64,000 nt of DNA from Pseudomonas marincola (GCF_900116605.1 NZ_FPBC01000001.1:806001-870000), one strand, 5' to 3'; counted from the first letter of the stretch, positions 9,188 to 19,600 are shown. Notes: a model not told the origin generated them from the letters alone. Numbers and translations are program-made.

Positions 9188-9988
9188 ATGCACCCTCTGC
9201 TACCCAGCCTCGTTGCTATCTGCTTGTATGCAGGCGCCGCCGCCTACCAAGGCCTGAGCCTGAAACAGGGCAAGCGCCCCAACACACGCCTGCTGAAAAT
9301 GCTCGGCGTCATCGCCTTGTGCTTCCACGGCGGCAGCCTCTATATACAGATGCATCACCCGGCGGGCCTTGCGCTCGATCTGTTCAATGCCGGCAGCCTG
9401 ATCGCCTTTGCTGTGATCGCCATCACGCTATTGGCCTGTTCGCGCATTCCAGTGGAAAATCTTCTGCTGTTTTTGTATCCGCTGGGGTGCGTAACCGTGC
9501 TGTTTGCTCAGTTCATGCCCAGCGGCACCATTCAGCCAATTGATGAAGAGCCGGGCATCATCGCGCATATCCTGCTGTCGATTCTGGCTTACGGCATGCT
9601 CACCATTGCCGTGTTCCAGTCACTGCTGGTGCTCATGCAAGACCACCAACTGAAACACAAACACCCGACAGGTCTGATCAAGAACTTCCCGCCGCTGCAA
9701 ACCATGGAGAGTTTGCTGTTCGGCTTTCTCTGGGCAGGCATGGGCATGCTATCGCTGGCCCTGATCTCTGGCGCACTGTTCATCGACAATCTGTTTGCCC
9801 AGCACCTGGTACACAAGACCATACTGTCTTGCTTCGCCTGGGTGGTGTTCGCTGTGCTGTTGTGGGGCCGCCATCAGCTTGGCTGGCGCGGCCACAAAGC
9901 AATACGCTGGACGCTCGCAGGCTTCTGCCTGCTGATGCTGGCGTATTTCGGCAGCAAACTGGTTCGCGAATTCATCCTGCATATCTAG
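9188..9988 (+). CDS. Cytochrome c assembly (CcsA/YpjD-like) membrane protein
   Basis: Inner-membrane protein of 266 residues with about eight hydrophobic segments and the features of the CcsA/CcmC-like YpjD group. Conserved histidines lie within or next to membrane helices (HGGSLYIQMHHP near the N terminus, LVHKTILSCFAWVVFA and GRHQLGWRGHKAIRW near the end). The precise role of the YpjD group is not established; involvement in haem or c-type cytochrome handling is inferred from family membership. AGGA precedes the ATG at 9188, which is preferred to an upstream in-frame ATG at 9146. The gene is divergent from ffh, a conserved Pseudomonas arrangement as I recall it, and is followed nine bases later by the CNNM-type transporter gene. 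Confidence 0.85.
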   Translation: MHPLLPSLVAICLYAGAAAYQGLSLKQGKRPNTRLLKMLGVIALCFHGGSLYIQMHHPAGLALDLFNAGSLIAFAVIAITLLACSRIPVENLLLFLYPLGCVTVLFAQFMPSGTIQPIDEEPGIIAHILLSILAYGMLTIAVFQSLLVLMQDHQLKHKHPTGLIKNFPPLQTMESLLFGFLWAGMGMLSLALISGALFIDNLFAQHLVHKTILSCFAWVVFAVLLWGRHQLGWRGHKAIRWTLAGFCLLMLAYFGSKLVREFILHI

Positions 9989-9997
9989 GCCACTACA

Positions 9998-11284
9998 GTG
10001 AACGATCTGCCTCCCGGCTTTTTGCTTGGCATCCTCATCTTCTTGCTGGCGTGCTCGGCTTTCTTTTCAAGTTCTGAAACCGGCATTCTCAGCCTCAACC
10101 GCTATCGCTTGAGGCATCGCGCCAAAGAGGGCCATCGTGGCGCCAAGCGCGTAACTGCCCTGCTCAACCGTCCCGACCACCTGCTCGGCACCATCCTCAT
10201 TGGTAACAACTTCGTCAATATTCTGGCCTCATCGATTGCCACAGTGCTGGCTATCAAGTTGTATGGCGAAGCAGGCATTGCTATCGCCACCATCGGCCTG
10301 ACGCTGGCGCTGCTAATTTTCGGCGAAATCACCCCGAAAACCCTCGCCGCCCTGCATCCGGAGCGCGTCGCTTACCCATTCAGCTTGCCGCTGACCATTT
10401 TGCTGAAGATTTTTTACCCGTTGGTTATTGCCCTGAGCTGGGTCAGCAACCACCTGCTGCGACTGTTTGGCGTAGATCCGGCCAACCAGGGCACCGACAG
10501 CCTTACGACTGAAGAATTGCGCAGCGTGGTGCGCGAGTCCGGTCATGAACTGCCGAAGAACCGCCAGAACATGCTGCTGGGTATTCTCGACCTTGAGCGC
10601 GTGACGGTTAACGACATCATGATCCCGCGTAACGAGGTCACCGGCATCAACCTTGATGACGACCTTGAGCTGCTCATCCAACAACTCACCAACACCACAC
10701 ACACGCGCCTGCCGGTATTTCGCAACGACATCAATCAAATTGAAGGCGTGGTGCACATCCGTCAGATTGCGCGCCTGCTCACCAGCAACGAGCTGACCAA
10801 GGAGGCGCTTTTGAGCGCCTGCACCGAGCCCTATTTCGTTCCGGAAAGCACCCCGCTGTCGACCCAGCTAATCAACTTCCAGAAGCAGAAACACCGTATG
10901 GGCGTTGTGGTTGACGAGTATGGCGACGTGCTTGGCGTAGTCACCCTTGAAGACATTCTCGAAGAGATTGTCGGCGACTTCAGCAACCAGAACATTCTGC
11001 GCAGCCCGGACATCCATCCGCAGGACGACGGCACCCACGTTATCGATGGCTCGGCGTACATCCGCGAGGTCAACAAGGCGTTGGGCTGGGGCTTGCCTTG
11101 CGAAGGGCCAAAAACCCTTAACGGCCTGATTACCGAAGCACTGGAAAGCATTCCGGACTGCTCGGTATGCCTTAAGATCGGCCAATACCGCCTGGAAATC
11201 CTGCAATCGTCCGAGAATCGGGTGAAAAGCGTTAAGGTCTGGCTTGCCGAAGCTACGCCTGAGAGCCCTGAGGCTGAAGCCTGA
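9998..11284 (+). CDS. HlyC/CorC (CNNM/CorB-like) family transporter with CBS domains
   Basis: Probable inner-membrane divalent-cation (Mg2+/Co2+) transporter or efflux regulator of 428 residues. An N-terminal DUF21/CNNM membrane domain (ACSAFFSSSETGILSLNRYRL, three to four helices to about residue 150) is followed by paired CBS domains (about 205-335; VNDIMIPRNEV, GVVVDEYGDVLGVVTLEDIL) and a C-terminal CorC/HlyC transporter-associated domain. The conserved acidic motif EEIVGDF is present. The start is a GTG at 9998, nine bases after the preceding gene. Its last 32 bases overlap the convergent SGNH hydrolase gene. Confidence 0.9.
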   Translation: MNDLPPGFLLGILIFLLACSAFFSSSETGILSLNRYRLRHRAKEGHRGAKRVTALLNRPDHLLGTILIGNNFVNILASSIATVLAIKLYGEAGIAIATIGLTLALLIFGEITPKTLAALHPERVAYPFSLPLTILLKIFYPLVIALSWVSNHLLRLFGVDPANQGTDSLTTEELRSVVRESGHELPKNRQNMLLGILDLERVTVNDIMIPRNEVTGINLDDDLELLIQQLTNTTHTRLPVFRNDINQIEGVVHIRQIARLLTSNELTKEALLSACTEPYFVPESTPLSTQLINFQKQKHRMGVVVDEYGDVLGVVTLEDILEEIVGDFSNQNILRSPDIHPQDDGTHVIDGSAYIREVNKALGWGLPCEGPKTLNGLITEALESIPDCSVCLKIGQYRLEILQSSENRVKSVKVWLAEATPESPEAEA

Positions 11285-12023
11285 TACCCAACAGCAGGTT
11301 ATCCGCCCAGAGGCGATAGCCTGCTGCTGATGGGTGGTAACCATCCACCGCCATTAGATGTGCTGCAAAATCCAGATCCAATGCCAGATACTGCGCGCCC
11401 GTCGCCGCAGCGGACTCACGCATGGCGCGATCCAGCATCGCGGCGCGCAATCCCAGCAAACGCCGGAACAGCCAGGGCAATGCAGTGAAGTGCTGCAAAG
11501 GCGGCACACCGCTGAACACGACGCGATCTGCTGTGGTTTGTGCATGATGCTGCAGGCCTTGAACAATCTGCTGTAGCGAGGCCTGCCAGCGCTTCAAGCT
11601 GCTTAAATGCGTGGTGTCGTTGACACCCAGCAGCACGACCACCAGATCATGCGGCCCTGCTGCTGGCGTCGTCACCGATCGCTGCGAAACATACCGCTGA
11701 TGCAGCTTTGCTGCGGTTATACCGTTCTCACCGCACACTTGCCACGCAACGGGCCGGCTGAAGCGCTGGCTCATTGCTCCCGCCAACTGCCCGGCCAGTG
11801 CCAACTGCATGCAGCTAACGCCCACGCCGACCGCAGTCGACTCACCCAGGACCAGTAAACGCAGTGGCTCGCCAGCCAATGCAGCGCCCGCCACGCCAGC
11901 TTGCTCGCCTGCAGCCGGCATCAGGCGCAAGGCCTTGCGCCGGGTCAGCACTGCCATTGGCAGCACCACCGGCGATAACGCCAGCACCAGCAACCACCAC
12001 GCCGATGCTAACGCCGCGCTCAT
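11253..12023 (-). CDS. SGNH/GDSL-type hydrolase with N-terminal membrane segment
   Basis: Predicted esterase/lipase-like hydrolase of 256 residues. An N-terminal hydrophobic helix (about 8-27) suggests export or membrane anchoring. The SGNH blocks are visible: the nucleophile Ser62 in LGESTAVG (GES in place of GDS), the Gly100/Asn block in CGENG, Asn135 in GVNDTTH, and the catalytic Asp227/His230 in DGYHPS. The substrate is unknown. Its ATG overlaps the purT stop in an ATGA arrangement, implying translational coupling. Its 3' end overlaps the convergent CNNM gene by 32 bases. Confidence 0.85.
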   Translation of the reverse strand: MSAALASAWWLLVLALSPVVLPMAVLTRRKALRLMPAAGEQAGVAGAALAGEPLRLLVLGESTAVGVGVSCMQLALAGQLAGAMSQRFSRPVAWQVCGENGITAAKLHQRYVSQRSVTTPAAGPHDLVVVLLGVNDTTHLSSLKRWQASLQQIVQGLQHHAQTTADRVVFSGVPPLQHFTALPWLFRRLLGLRAAMLDRAMRESAAATGAQYLALDLDFAAHLMAVDGYHPSAAGYRLWADNLLLGIRLQPQGSQA

Positions 12024-13201
12024 AGTTCGACGTTAATCGCCTGCGCAGCGCGCGTAGCTTTGGCCCGGGCAGCCTGCAGCGACTCGTCGCGTGCGAGCGC
12101 CACGCCCATCCGACGTTGGCCGCTGACTTGCGGCTTACCAAACAGGCGCAAGGCGGTATCGGGCTCAGCAAGGGCCGCTGCAAGGTTGCCAAAGCTCACC
12201 TCTTGCGACTCACCCTCAACCAGCAAAACGGCCGAAGCAGACGGCCCAAGTTGGCGAATGTGCGGAATTGGCAAGCCGAGGATCGCCCGCGCGTGCAGGG
12301 CAAACTCAGACAAATCCTGCGAGATCAGCGTGACCATGCCGGTGTCGTGGGGACGCGGCGAGATTTCGCAGAACCACACCTGATCACCCTTAACGAACAG
12401 TTCAACGCCGAACAGGCCGCGACCACCCAATGCCTCGGTCACGGCCAGGGCAATGCGCTCGGCTTCAGCCTGCGCCTTCGGGCTCATCGCCTGTGGCTGC
12501 CAGGACTCCTGATAATCGCCTTTCTCCTGACGGTGACCAACAGGCGCACAGAACGTGGTGCCGCCAACGTGGCGAACAGTCAGCAGTGCGATTTCATAGT
12601 CAAAGTCGATAAAGCCTTCAACGATCACCCGACCTTTGCCAGCACGCCCGCCGGCCTGTGCATAATCCCAGGCGGCTTGCACATCGGCAGCGCTCTTGAG
12701 CACCGACTGGCCTTTACCCGACGAACTCATGATCGGCTTGACCACACACGGAAAACCAATCGCCGCGACGGCTGCCTCAAAGGCCTCGAAGGAATCGGCA
12801 AACTGATACGGCGAGGTTGGCAGGCCCAACTCTTCAGCCGCCAGACGACGAATGCCTTCGCGGTTCATCGTCAGCTGCGCAGCGCGTGCACTTGGAATGA
12901 CCGTGTAGCCTTCGGTTTCCAGCTCGGCCAGTGTCGCCGTGGCAATCGCTTCGATTTCCGGAACGATGTAATGCGGCTTTTCCTGTTCAATGATCGCGCG
13001 CAGCGCATCGCCATCGAGCATGTTCACCACATGGCTGCGGTGCGCAACCTGCATCGCCGGCGCGTTGGCGTAGCGATCCACCGCAATCACTTCAACGCCC
13101 AGGCGCTGCAACTCGATAACCACCTCTTTACCCAGCTCACCCGAGCCGCAGAGCAATACACGCGTCGCGCTGGGCGACAAAGGGGTTCCGATACGGGGCA
13201 T
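12020..13201 (-). CDS. purT: Formate-dependent phosphoribosylglycinamide formyltransferase PurT
   Basis: ATP-grasp enzyme that makes formyl-GAR from GAR, ATP and formate in step three of purine synthesis, independently of folate. The 393-residue protein has the N-terminal GAR-binding domain ([12 protein letters not shown]), the ATP-grasp lid ([15 protein letters not shown]) and the metal-binding segment ([24 protein letters not shown]). The start MPRIGTPLS at 13201 is chosen because AAGGA lies six bases before it and the Pseudomonas N terminus begins there; an in-frame start six codons upstream is less likely. The stop overlaps the SGNH hydrolase start. Confidence 0.97.
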   Translation of the reverse strand: MPRIGTPLSPSATRVLLCGSGELGKEVVIELQRLGVEVIAVDRYANAPAMQVAHRSHVVNMLDGDALRAIIEQEKPHYIVPEIEAIATATLAELETEGYTVIPSARAAQLTMNREGIRRLAAEELGLPTSPYQFADSFEAFEAAVAAIGFPCVVKPIMSSSGKGQSVLKSAADVQAAWDYAQAGGRAGKGRVIVEGFIDFDYEIALLTVRHVGGTTFCAPVGHRQEKGDYQESWQPQAMSPKAQAEAERIALAVTEALGGRGLFGVELFVKGDQVWFCEISPRPHDTGMVTLISQDLSEFALHARAILGLPIPHIRQLGPSASAVLLVEGESQEVSFGNLAAALAEPDTALRLFGKPQVSGQRRMGVALARDESLQAARAKATRAAQAINVEL

Positions 13202-13320
13202 AAATAATCCTTGGGCCATTCATTACAGGCAAATAGGTAAGACAACTGTTAAAGGCTGGGCAATAGAAGCGACTTGCAGACGCCGCACGGCCCGCGCAAA
13301 CGAGCCGCTCAAAGCAGCAA

Positions 13321-13509
13321 TCAGAGCATCAGGCCTTTTTCGCGGGCGCGCTGGTCACACAGCACCAGCACTTGGCGACGCTCTTCGTTCTCCATACGGC
13401 TCCAGCGCACGATTTCACTCATGCTGCGCTGGCAGCCGGTACACACATCGTCATCGTCAAGCGCACAGATATGCACGCAAGGCGACTTAACCGGTTTCTC
13501 AATGTTCAT
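13321..13509 (-). CDS. DUF1289 small cysteine-rich protein
   Basis: A 62-residue protein with four cysteines in the pattern CVHIC...CTGC typical of DUF1289, probably binding a metal (inference; the function of the family is unknown). The remainder is charged, with a WSRMENEERRQVL helix. Its ATG overlaps the stop of the gamma-carbonic-anhydrase gene as ATGA, so the two are probably translated together. An in-frame TTG three bases upstream is less likely. Confidence 0.85.
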   Translation of the reverse strand: MNIEKPVKSPCVHICALDDDDVCTGCQRSMSEIVRWSRMENEERRQVLVLCDQRAREKGLML

Positions 13510-14033
13510 CAATCGTCTTGCTCAGCAAGCTCCTTGGCATAACGCTGGGCGTTGTGCACGTAATGAGCCGCGCTGGCTTCAAGCATTTTCTTCTGCGCGT
13601 CGGTCAGCTCACGCACCACTTTGCCGGGCGATCCCATTACCAGCGAGCCGTCGGGAATCACCTTGCCTTCGGGTATCAGGCTATTGGCGCCGATGATGCA
13701 GTATTTGCCGATTTTAGCGCCATTCAGCACCACGGCGTTGATGCCGATCAGGCTGTAATCGTCTACCGTGCAGCCGTGCAGCATAACTTTGTGGCCGATA
13801 GTGACGCCTTTACCCAGCGTCAACGGAAAGCCCATGTCGGTGTGGATCACGCTGCCATCCTGAACATTGCTATTTTCACCGATATGAATCAGCTCGTTAT
13901 CGCCGCGCAGAACAGTGTTGAACCAGACGCTGGCGCCGGGCTCAAGCTTGACCTTGCCCACCAGCGTTGCATTCGGCGCCACCCAGCTCTCCGGGTGGGC
14001 ATCGACACTGGCAGTACCTAAACGGTATTTCAT
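13509..14033 (-). CDS. Gamma-carbonic anhydrase family (left-handed beta-helix) protein
   Basis: A 174-residue hexapeptide-repeat protein of the YrdA/CaiE-like gamma-carbonic anhydrase family, expected to be a trimer with zinc bound between subunits. The three metal-binding histidines are at His64 (SVIHTD), His81 (TIGHKV) and His86 (MLHGC). The hexapeptide repeats run from about residue 20 to 145, and a C-terminal helix follows. Whether it has carbonic anhydrase activity cannot be told; several homologues lack measurable activity. It is followed by the overlapping DUF1289 gene and lies 16 bases after the CoA pyrophosphatase gene. Confidence 0.9.
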   Translation of the reverse strand: MKYRLGTASVDAHPESWVAPNATLVGKVKLEPGASVWFNTVLRGDNELIHIGENSNVQDGSVIHTDMGFPLTLGKGVTIGHKVMLHGCTVDDYSLIGINAVVLNGAKIGKYCIIGANSLIPEGKVIPDGSLVMGSPGKVVRELTDAQKKMLEASAAHYVHNAQRYAKELAEQDD

Positions 14034-14049
14034 AAGGGTCCCTCAATGC

Positions 14050-14652
14050 TCAACTGAGCTTGATAAAGTGCTCGGGTGGGCGCTGCATGTCGATGCCAGC
14101 GTCGAAGATAAGATTGACCAGCTCGACCACCATGATTGCGGTGAGCCCCCATATTTTGAATTCGCCAAAACGGTAGCTCGGCACGTACCAACTCTGGCCG
14201 AGATAATCGATGCGATGCGTCACTTCACGCGGGTCATCACGAAAGAACGCCAGCGGCACCGAGAACACGGCAGCGATTTCGTCGTCATTGGCCACGTATT
14301 CGACGAAGTCCGGCACCACCGCCACATACGGGGTAACCTGAATACCGTGACGGGAAACCAGTGTACTCAGCGGGCCAATAACTTCGACCAGCCCTGGCGG
14401 CAGGCCAATTTCTTCTTCGGCCTCGCGCAAGGCGGTGGCGACAAGATCGCTGTCTTCCGGGTCACGACGGCCACCCGGGAAGGCGACTTCGCCGCCATGC
14501 GTCGACAAGCCGCTGGCGCGTAAAGTCAGCACCACTTCGGGGTCATCACTACGGGTGATCGGCACCAGAACTGCCGCTTCGGGAAACCCCTGATCCGCCA
14601 CCATCGTGCGTGGGCGGTAATCGCGTACACGTTGCAGTAAATCGTCCTGCAT
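14050..14652 (-). CDS. CoA pyrophosphatase-type NUDIX hydrolase
   Basis: Predicted to cleave CoA or its derivatives to phosphopantetheine and 3',5'-ADP. The 200-residue protein has a NUDIX region, GGEVAFPGGRRDPEDSD followed by ALREAEEEIGL, in which the REAEEEIG core is intact, and the neighbouring L(T/R)xxGxSTHGGEVAFPGG-like stretch typical of the CoAse subfamily. The start at 14652 (MQDDLLQRV) is preferred because longer in-frame starts up to 14910 add a low-complexity stretch overlapping the promoter area of the divergent NUDIX gene. It is probably co-transcribed with the gamma-carbonic anhydrase gene downstream. Confidence 0.88.
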   Translation of the reverse strand: MQDDLLQRVRDYRPRTMVADQGFPEAAVLVPITRSDDPEVVLTLRASGLSTHGGEVAFPGGRRDPEDSDLVATALREAEEEIGLPPGLVEVIGPLSTLVSRHGIQVTPYVAVVPDFVEYVANDDEIAAVFSVPLAFFRDDPREVTHRIDYLGQSWYVPSYRFGEFKIWGLTAIMVVELVNLIFDAGIDMQRPPEHFIKLS

Positions 14653-14819
14653 GTTGAATCTCGACTTTTTCTTCTGCCGCGATGATTGCATGAAATATCC
14701 CGACGCCCAAGCCCCGGCAAGCGGATCACCGGCACTGATGGTTGAAAATGCCGCAACCGCATAGCTTGCCGACGCACCTGATATCGCGCCAAGATAGAGG
14801 CTTGGCAGGAGATTCCAGC

Positions 14820-15377
14820 ATGAAGTTTTGCAGCCTCTGTGGCGCACCCGTAACTCAGCGCATTCCCGAAGGCGACAACCGCCTGCGGTTTGTCTGCAGC
14901 CATTGTGCAACCATTCATTATGAGAACCCGCGCATCGTGGCGGGGTGCGTGCCGATCTGGGGTGAACAGGTTCTACTCTGCCGCCGGGCCATTGAGCCGC
15001 GTGTAGGCTACTGGACGCTGCCAGCAGGCTTTATGGAGAACGGTGAAACACTGGAGGAAGCCGCTGCCCGCGAGACCAATGAGGAAGCCTGCGCGCGCGT
15101 TAGCGGTCTGGAGCTGTATACGGTGTATGACCTGCCGCATATAAATCAGGTATATATGTTCTTTCGCGCGCAGCTCGCCGACCTCGATTTTGCAGCCGGA
15201 ATCGAGAGCCTGGAAGTGCAGCTTTTTCATGAACATGAGATCCCTTGGTCAGAGCTGGCTTTCCCGACGGTTGGCCGTACCTTAGAATGTTACTTTGCGG
15301 ACCGTCGGCATGATGCCTATCCGGTGCGTAACGAACCCCTTGATGCGCTGCGTGCGCATTACAAAAAAGCCTTTTGA
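14820..15377 (+). CDS. NUDIX hydrolase with N-terminal zinc ribbon
   Basis: A 185-residue hydrolase of nucleoside diphosphate-linked compounds, substrate unknown. A zinc ribbon opens the protein (Cys4, Cys7, Cys26, Cys29 in CSLC and CSHC). The complete NUDIX box follows: G-x5-E in GFMENGE, then AARETNEEACA. This zinc-ribbon arrangement resembles NudC-like and COG1051 proteins, but at 185 residues it is shorter than NudC. CAGGAGA lies eight bases before the ATG. It is divergent from the CoA pyrophosphatase gene, and the L,D-transpeptidase gene follows 19 bases after its stop. Confidence 0.88.
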   Translation: MKFCSLCGAPVTQRIPEGDNRLRFVCSHCATIHYENPRIVAGCVPIWGEQVLLCRRAIEPRVGYWTLPAGFMENGETLEEAAARETNEEACARVSGLELYTVYDLPHINQVYMFFRAQLADLDFAAGIESLEVQLFHEHEIPWSELAFPTVGRTLECYFADRRHDAYPVRNEPLDALRAHYKKAF

Positions 15378-15396
15378 TCTGCGGGATTATGCTCTG

Positions 15397-15906
15397 ATGC
15401 GTTGGTTGTTCGCCCTACTGTGTCTATCGCTCAGCGTTCTGGCTAACGCCAACCCGCAGCCCCCGCAAGCTTCTCCTGCACCCCGGGTCGACAAGATTCT
15501 GGTGGTCAAATCCGAGCGCAAGCTACAGCTCATCAGCCATGGCAAGCCATTCAAGTCTTACCGCATATCCTTGGGCAAGGTGCCGACCGGGCATAAGGAA
15601 CGCGAAGGCGACCAGCGCACGCCAGAAGGTATTTACTGGGTGGATTGGCGCAAGACCAGCGATAACTTCAACCTGTCGATGCACATTTCCTATCCCAACG
15701 CACGGGACATGGCCACTGCGCGCAACAAGGGCACCAAGCCGGGCGGCATGATCATGATTCACGGCACCCCGCTCGACGCCGAGTACCCGGAGTGGTTCTT
15801 CAATACGCTGGATTGGACCAACGGCTGTATCGCCATGACCAACCCGGACATGCGCGAAGTATGGTCGCTGGTGAAGGACGGCACGCTGATTGAGATCCGG
15901 CCTTAA
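15397..15906 (+). CDS. L,D-transpeptidase (YkuD) family protein
   Basis: Periplasmic enzyme of the YkuD family, which forms 3-3 peptidoglycan crosslinks or attaches lipoproteins through a cysteine acyl-enzyme. The 169-residue protein has a signal peptide (about residues 1-18, cleavage near ANA) and a single YkuD domain. The catalytic motif is intact: His122 in IHGTPL, then the nucleophile Cys144 in DWTNGCIAM. In the usual motif an Arg follows the GC(I/V) pair; here Ala does, as in the YafK-like subgroup. It probably shares a transcript with the upstream NUDIX gene and ends at a strong terminator. Confidence 0.88.
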   Translation: MRWLFALLCLSLSVLANANPQPPQASPAPRVDKILVVKSERKLQLISHGKPFKSYRISLGKVPTGHKEREGDQRTPEGIYWVDWRKTSDNFNLSMHISYPNARDMATARNKGTKPGGMIMIHGTPLDAEYPEWFFNTLDWTNGCIAMTNPDMREVWSLVKDGTLIEIRP

Positions 15907-15924
15907 GCCGCTATCGCTGCAAAC

Positions 15925-15951
15925 AAAAATGGCGCCGGGAGCGCCATTTTT
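15925..15951. terminator. Bidirectional intrinsic terminator
   Basis: TGGCGC (15930-15935) and GCGCCA (15941-15946) pair around CGGGA, extended by A/T arms that give a T-run on both strands. It lies between the convergent L,D-transpeptidase and YqfO-like genes and can serve both. Confidence 0.85.
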
Positions 15952-15957
15952 TATGCC

Positions 15958-16275
15958 TCAAAATTGCATGTCCGACAGCCGCCACACATCAAAGGCAGGC
16001 GTCTCATAAGGGTGCGCAGCCTTGAGCGCCGCCACGACCTGATGAATAGATTCATCGGCCACGACCAGTTCGACCTTCCACTCATCCACCCGCTCCAGCG
16101 CACCCGCCGTGCCTATGAATGGTTGGCTGCCGGGCAATGGCTGAAACTGCCCCTGCCCGAACACCTGCCAGGCACAGTGCTGGTAGTTGCCGATACGTCC
16201 GCCACCGGCGTTGAACACCGCCTGTTTGACGGGTTCAAGATGGTTCTCGGGCACATAGAAGCACAATTTGTACAT
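15958..16275 (-). CDS. YqfO/NIF3-like domain protein
   Basis: A 105-residue stand-alone version of the small domain found inserted in NIF3/YqfO proteins, with a CutA/PII-like fold. Diagnostic stretches are KLCFYVPENHLEPVKQAVF, GAGRIG-like GGGRIGNYQHCAW, and the terminal AAHPYETPAFDVW. The function of this family is unknown; metal binding has been suggested for relatives. GGAG lies nine bases before the ATG at 16275. It is 109 bases downstream of the CDGSH gene in the same direction. Confidence 0.85.
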   Translation of the reverse strand: MYKLCFYVPENHLEPVKQAVFNAGGGRIGNYQHCAWQVFGQGQFQPLPGSQPFIGTAGALERVDEWKVELVVADESIHQVVAALKAAHPYETPAFDVWRLSDMQF

Positions 16276-16384
16276 GCGAATTCTCCAACGTCTGCATGCT
16301 CAGCTACGACAGCAATCTCCGTACTGGCTCAACATGAGACCCGATTCGCAGCCGCTTGTTCAGCCCTGCAAGCTCGACTGCCTC

Positions 16385-16654
16385 TCAATTTCTGCGAATA
16401 AACCGATGCCACCGCTCGGCCATCGAGCTTACCGGCGGCACATGGCTGCCATCACAGAACGGCAATCGTTTCGAGCGCCCACAACGGCACAACAGCAGGA
16501 GCTGTTCACGCGCAGGATTTACAGTGAGGCCACGAGCGCAGCCAGAGGGACAATCGGGACGTTGCAGCGAATGCTCGCAACGGCAAAGCAACAAAGGTTC
16601 GCCGGGGCTAACCCGACGAACCTCTGGCAGAATCAATGCGGGCTCATCAGCCAT
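16385..16654 (-). CDS. CDGSH iron-sulfur domain protein with two motifs
   Basis: An 89-residue protein expected to bind 2Fe-2S clusters. The C-terminal motif is canonical, C56-x-C58 ... C67DGSH71 (CRCGRSKRLPFCDGSH), with a three-Cys one-His ligand set. An earlier repeat, CRCEHSLQRPDCPSGC (Cys24, Cys26, Cys35, Cys39), has Cys where the His would be. The redox role and partner are unknown. The gene starts 19 bases after the purL stop and could be on the same transcript. Confidence 0.85.
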   Translation of the reverse strand: MADEPALILPEVRRVSPGEPLLLCRCEHSLQRPDCPSGCARGLTVNPAREQLLLLCRCGRSKRLPFCDGSHVPPVSSMAERWHRFIRRN

Positions 16655-16672
16655 GAGCCCGCACCCGCATGA

Positions 16673-19600
16673 TCAATCCGCCCAGACACGGGCATTACGG
16701 AACATGCGCAGCCAGGCACCGTCTTCATTCCACTCATCCGGGGCCCACGAGTTCTGCACGGCGCGGAACACACGTTCCGGGTGCGGCATCATGATCGTGA
16801 CGCGGCCGTCACGACTGGTCAGACCGGTAATACCGCGTGGCGAGCCGTTCGGGTTGGCCGGATAGTTTTCGGTGACCTTGCCGTGGTTGTCGACGAAACG
16901 CATGGCCACGCAACCGGACAGATCCGCTTCCAGCAGTGCTTCTTCGCTTTCGAACTCGGCATGACCTTCACCGTGAGCGATGGCGATTGGCATGCGCGAA
17001 CCGGCCATGCCCTGCAGGAAGATCGAAGCCGACTCCTGAACCTGAACCATGGCAACGCGCGCTTCGAACTGCTCGGAGCGGTTACGCACGAAGTGCGGCC
17101 AGAATTCACTGCCCGGAATCAGTTCGTGCAGGTTGGACAACATCTGGCAACCGTTGCACACGCCCAGCGAGAAGCTGTCTTTACGATCAAAGAAGGCGCT
17201 GAACTGGTCACGCGCACGGCTGTTGAACAGAATCGACTTGGCCCAGCCTTCACCGGCGCCCAATACGTCACCGTAAGAGAAACCGCCGCAGGCAACCATG
17301 CCCTTGAACTGCTCAAGGCTGACGCGACCGCTGAGGATATCGCTCATGTGCACGTCAATCGCATTGAAGCCGGCGCGGTCAAACGCAGCGGCCATTTCGA
17401 CCTGCCCGTTAACACCCTGCTCACGCAGCACTGCAATTTGCGGGCGCAGGCCTTTCTTGATGTAAGGCGCGCTGATGTTTTCGTTCACATCAAAGCCAAG
17501 CTTGGCGCTCAGGCCTGGATTGTCTTCTTCGAGCAGCGCGTCGAATTCCTGATCGGCGCATTCGGCGTTATCACGCAGACGCTGGATCTGGTAGCTGGTA
17601 GACGACCACTCGCGCTGCAACATGCGGCGCTCGCCAGTGAATACCTTCTCGCCGTGATAGCTGATCAGCACTTCACCGTTGTTTACCGGCTGGCCGATCA
17701 CCGAGACGCAATCCGCGAGGCCCGCTGCACTGAACTGCGAGAGGACTTCAGCGGTAACGTCCTGGTGCACCTGAATCACCGCACCCAGCTCCTCGTTGAA
17801 CAGCACGCCGGCTACTTCATCAAGGTTTTGCGCGAGCGCATCGAGTTGCAGGTTCAGGCCGCAATGGCCAGCAAAGGCCATTTCCAGCACAGTGGCCAAC
17901 AGGCCGCCGTCGGAGCGGTCGTGATAAGACAACAGCAAGTTGTCGCGATTGAGACCCTGCATGACCGCAAAGAATGCCTTGAGGTCTTCAGCATCATCAA
18001 CGTCTGGCGCCTGCTTGCCCATCTTGCCGTATACCTGCGCCAGAATAGAGGCGCCCATACGGTTCTGGCCACGGCCCAGATCGATCAGGATCAGATCGGT
18101 TTCACCGCGATCCATGCGCAGCTCAGGCGTCAGGGTCTGGCGAATATCAGTGACCGGTGCGAAGCCTGTGACAATCAGCGACATTGGCGACGTCACGCTC
18201 TTCTCAGCGCCGTCATCCTGCCAGCGGGTCTTCATCGACATCGAGTCTTTGCCCACTGGAATGGTAATGCCCAGCTCAGGACACAGTTCCATACCCACCG
18301 CTTTGACGGTGTCGTACAGGCGCGCATCTTCACCCGGATGACCGGCAGCGGCCATCCAGTTAGCCGAGAGCTTGATGTCGGAGATCTTGCCGATCTTCGC
18401 GCAAGCCATGTTGGTCAGGGTTTCACCAATAGCCATACGGCCCGATGCCGGCGCATCCAGCAGTGCCAGCGGCGTGCGCTCGCCCATGGCCATGGCTTCA
18501 CCGGTGTAGGCGTCGAAGCTGGTAGCGGTTACGGCGCAGTCAGCCACCGGAACCTGCCACGGCCCGACCATCTGGTCGCGTGCAACCAGACCGGTAATAG
18601 TGCGGTCGCCAATGGTGATCAGGAAGTTCTTGCTGGCAACAGCCGGATGACGCAGCACACGGCTGATGGCTTCGCTCAGCTCAACCTTGGCCGGATCGAA
18701 ATCATCGCCCAATTCGGCTTCGCGGGTGGCTTCGCGGTGCATGCGCGGCGCTTTGCCAAGAAGTACGTTAAGCGGCATGTCGACGGCGTTGTTGTCGAAG
18801 TGCGAGTCGGCAACGGTCAGGTGCTGCTCTTCGGTGGCCTCACCGACGACCGCAAACGGGCAGCGCTCACGCTCACAAATGGCTTTGAAACGCTCGAAAT
18901 CCTTGGCATCAACGGCCAGTACATAACGCTCTTGCGACTCGTTGCACCAGATTTCCAGCGGGGCCATGCCCGGTTCATCGTTAGGCACAGCGCGCAGGTC
19001 GAAACGACCGCCACGGCCGGCATCGTTCACCAGCTCTGGGAAAGCGTTAGACAGACCGCCCGCGCCAACGTCATGAATGAAGCTGATTGGGTTGCTGTCG
19101 CCCAACTGCCAGCAGCGGTCGATAACTTCCTGGCAACGACGCTCCATTTCAGGGTTTTCACGCTGTACGGAGGCGAAGTCGAGGTCGGCAGAACTGGTGC
19201 CGGTGGCCATCGACGAGGCTGCGCCACCGCCCAGACCGATAAGCATGGCCGGGCCGCCCAACACGATCAGCTTGGAGCCGACAGTGATTTCGGCTTTCTG
19301 CACGTGATCTTCACGGATGTTGCCCATGCCGCCCGCGAGCATGATCGGCTTGTGGTAGCCGCGCACTTCATCGCCGTGCGGGGTGCTGATCTGCTGCTCG
19401 AAGGTACGGAAGTAACCGGTCAGCGCCGGGCGACCAAATTCGTTGTTGAATGCAGCGCCGCCCAACGGGCCTTCAATCATGATATCCAGCGCAGTCACGA
19501 TGCGCTCAGGCTTGCCGTAAGGCACTTCCCACGGCTGCTCGAAACCCGGAATTTGCAGGTTGGATACGGTGAAACCGGTCAAGCCGGCTTTCGGCTTGGC

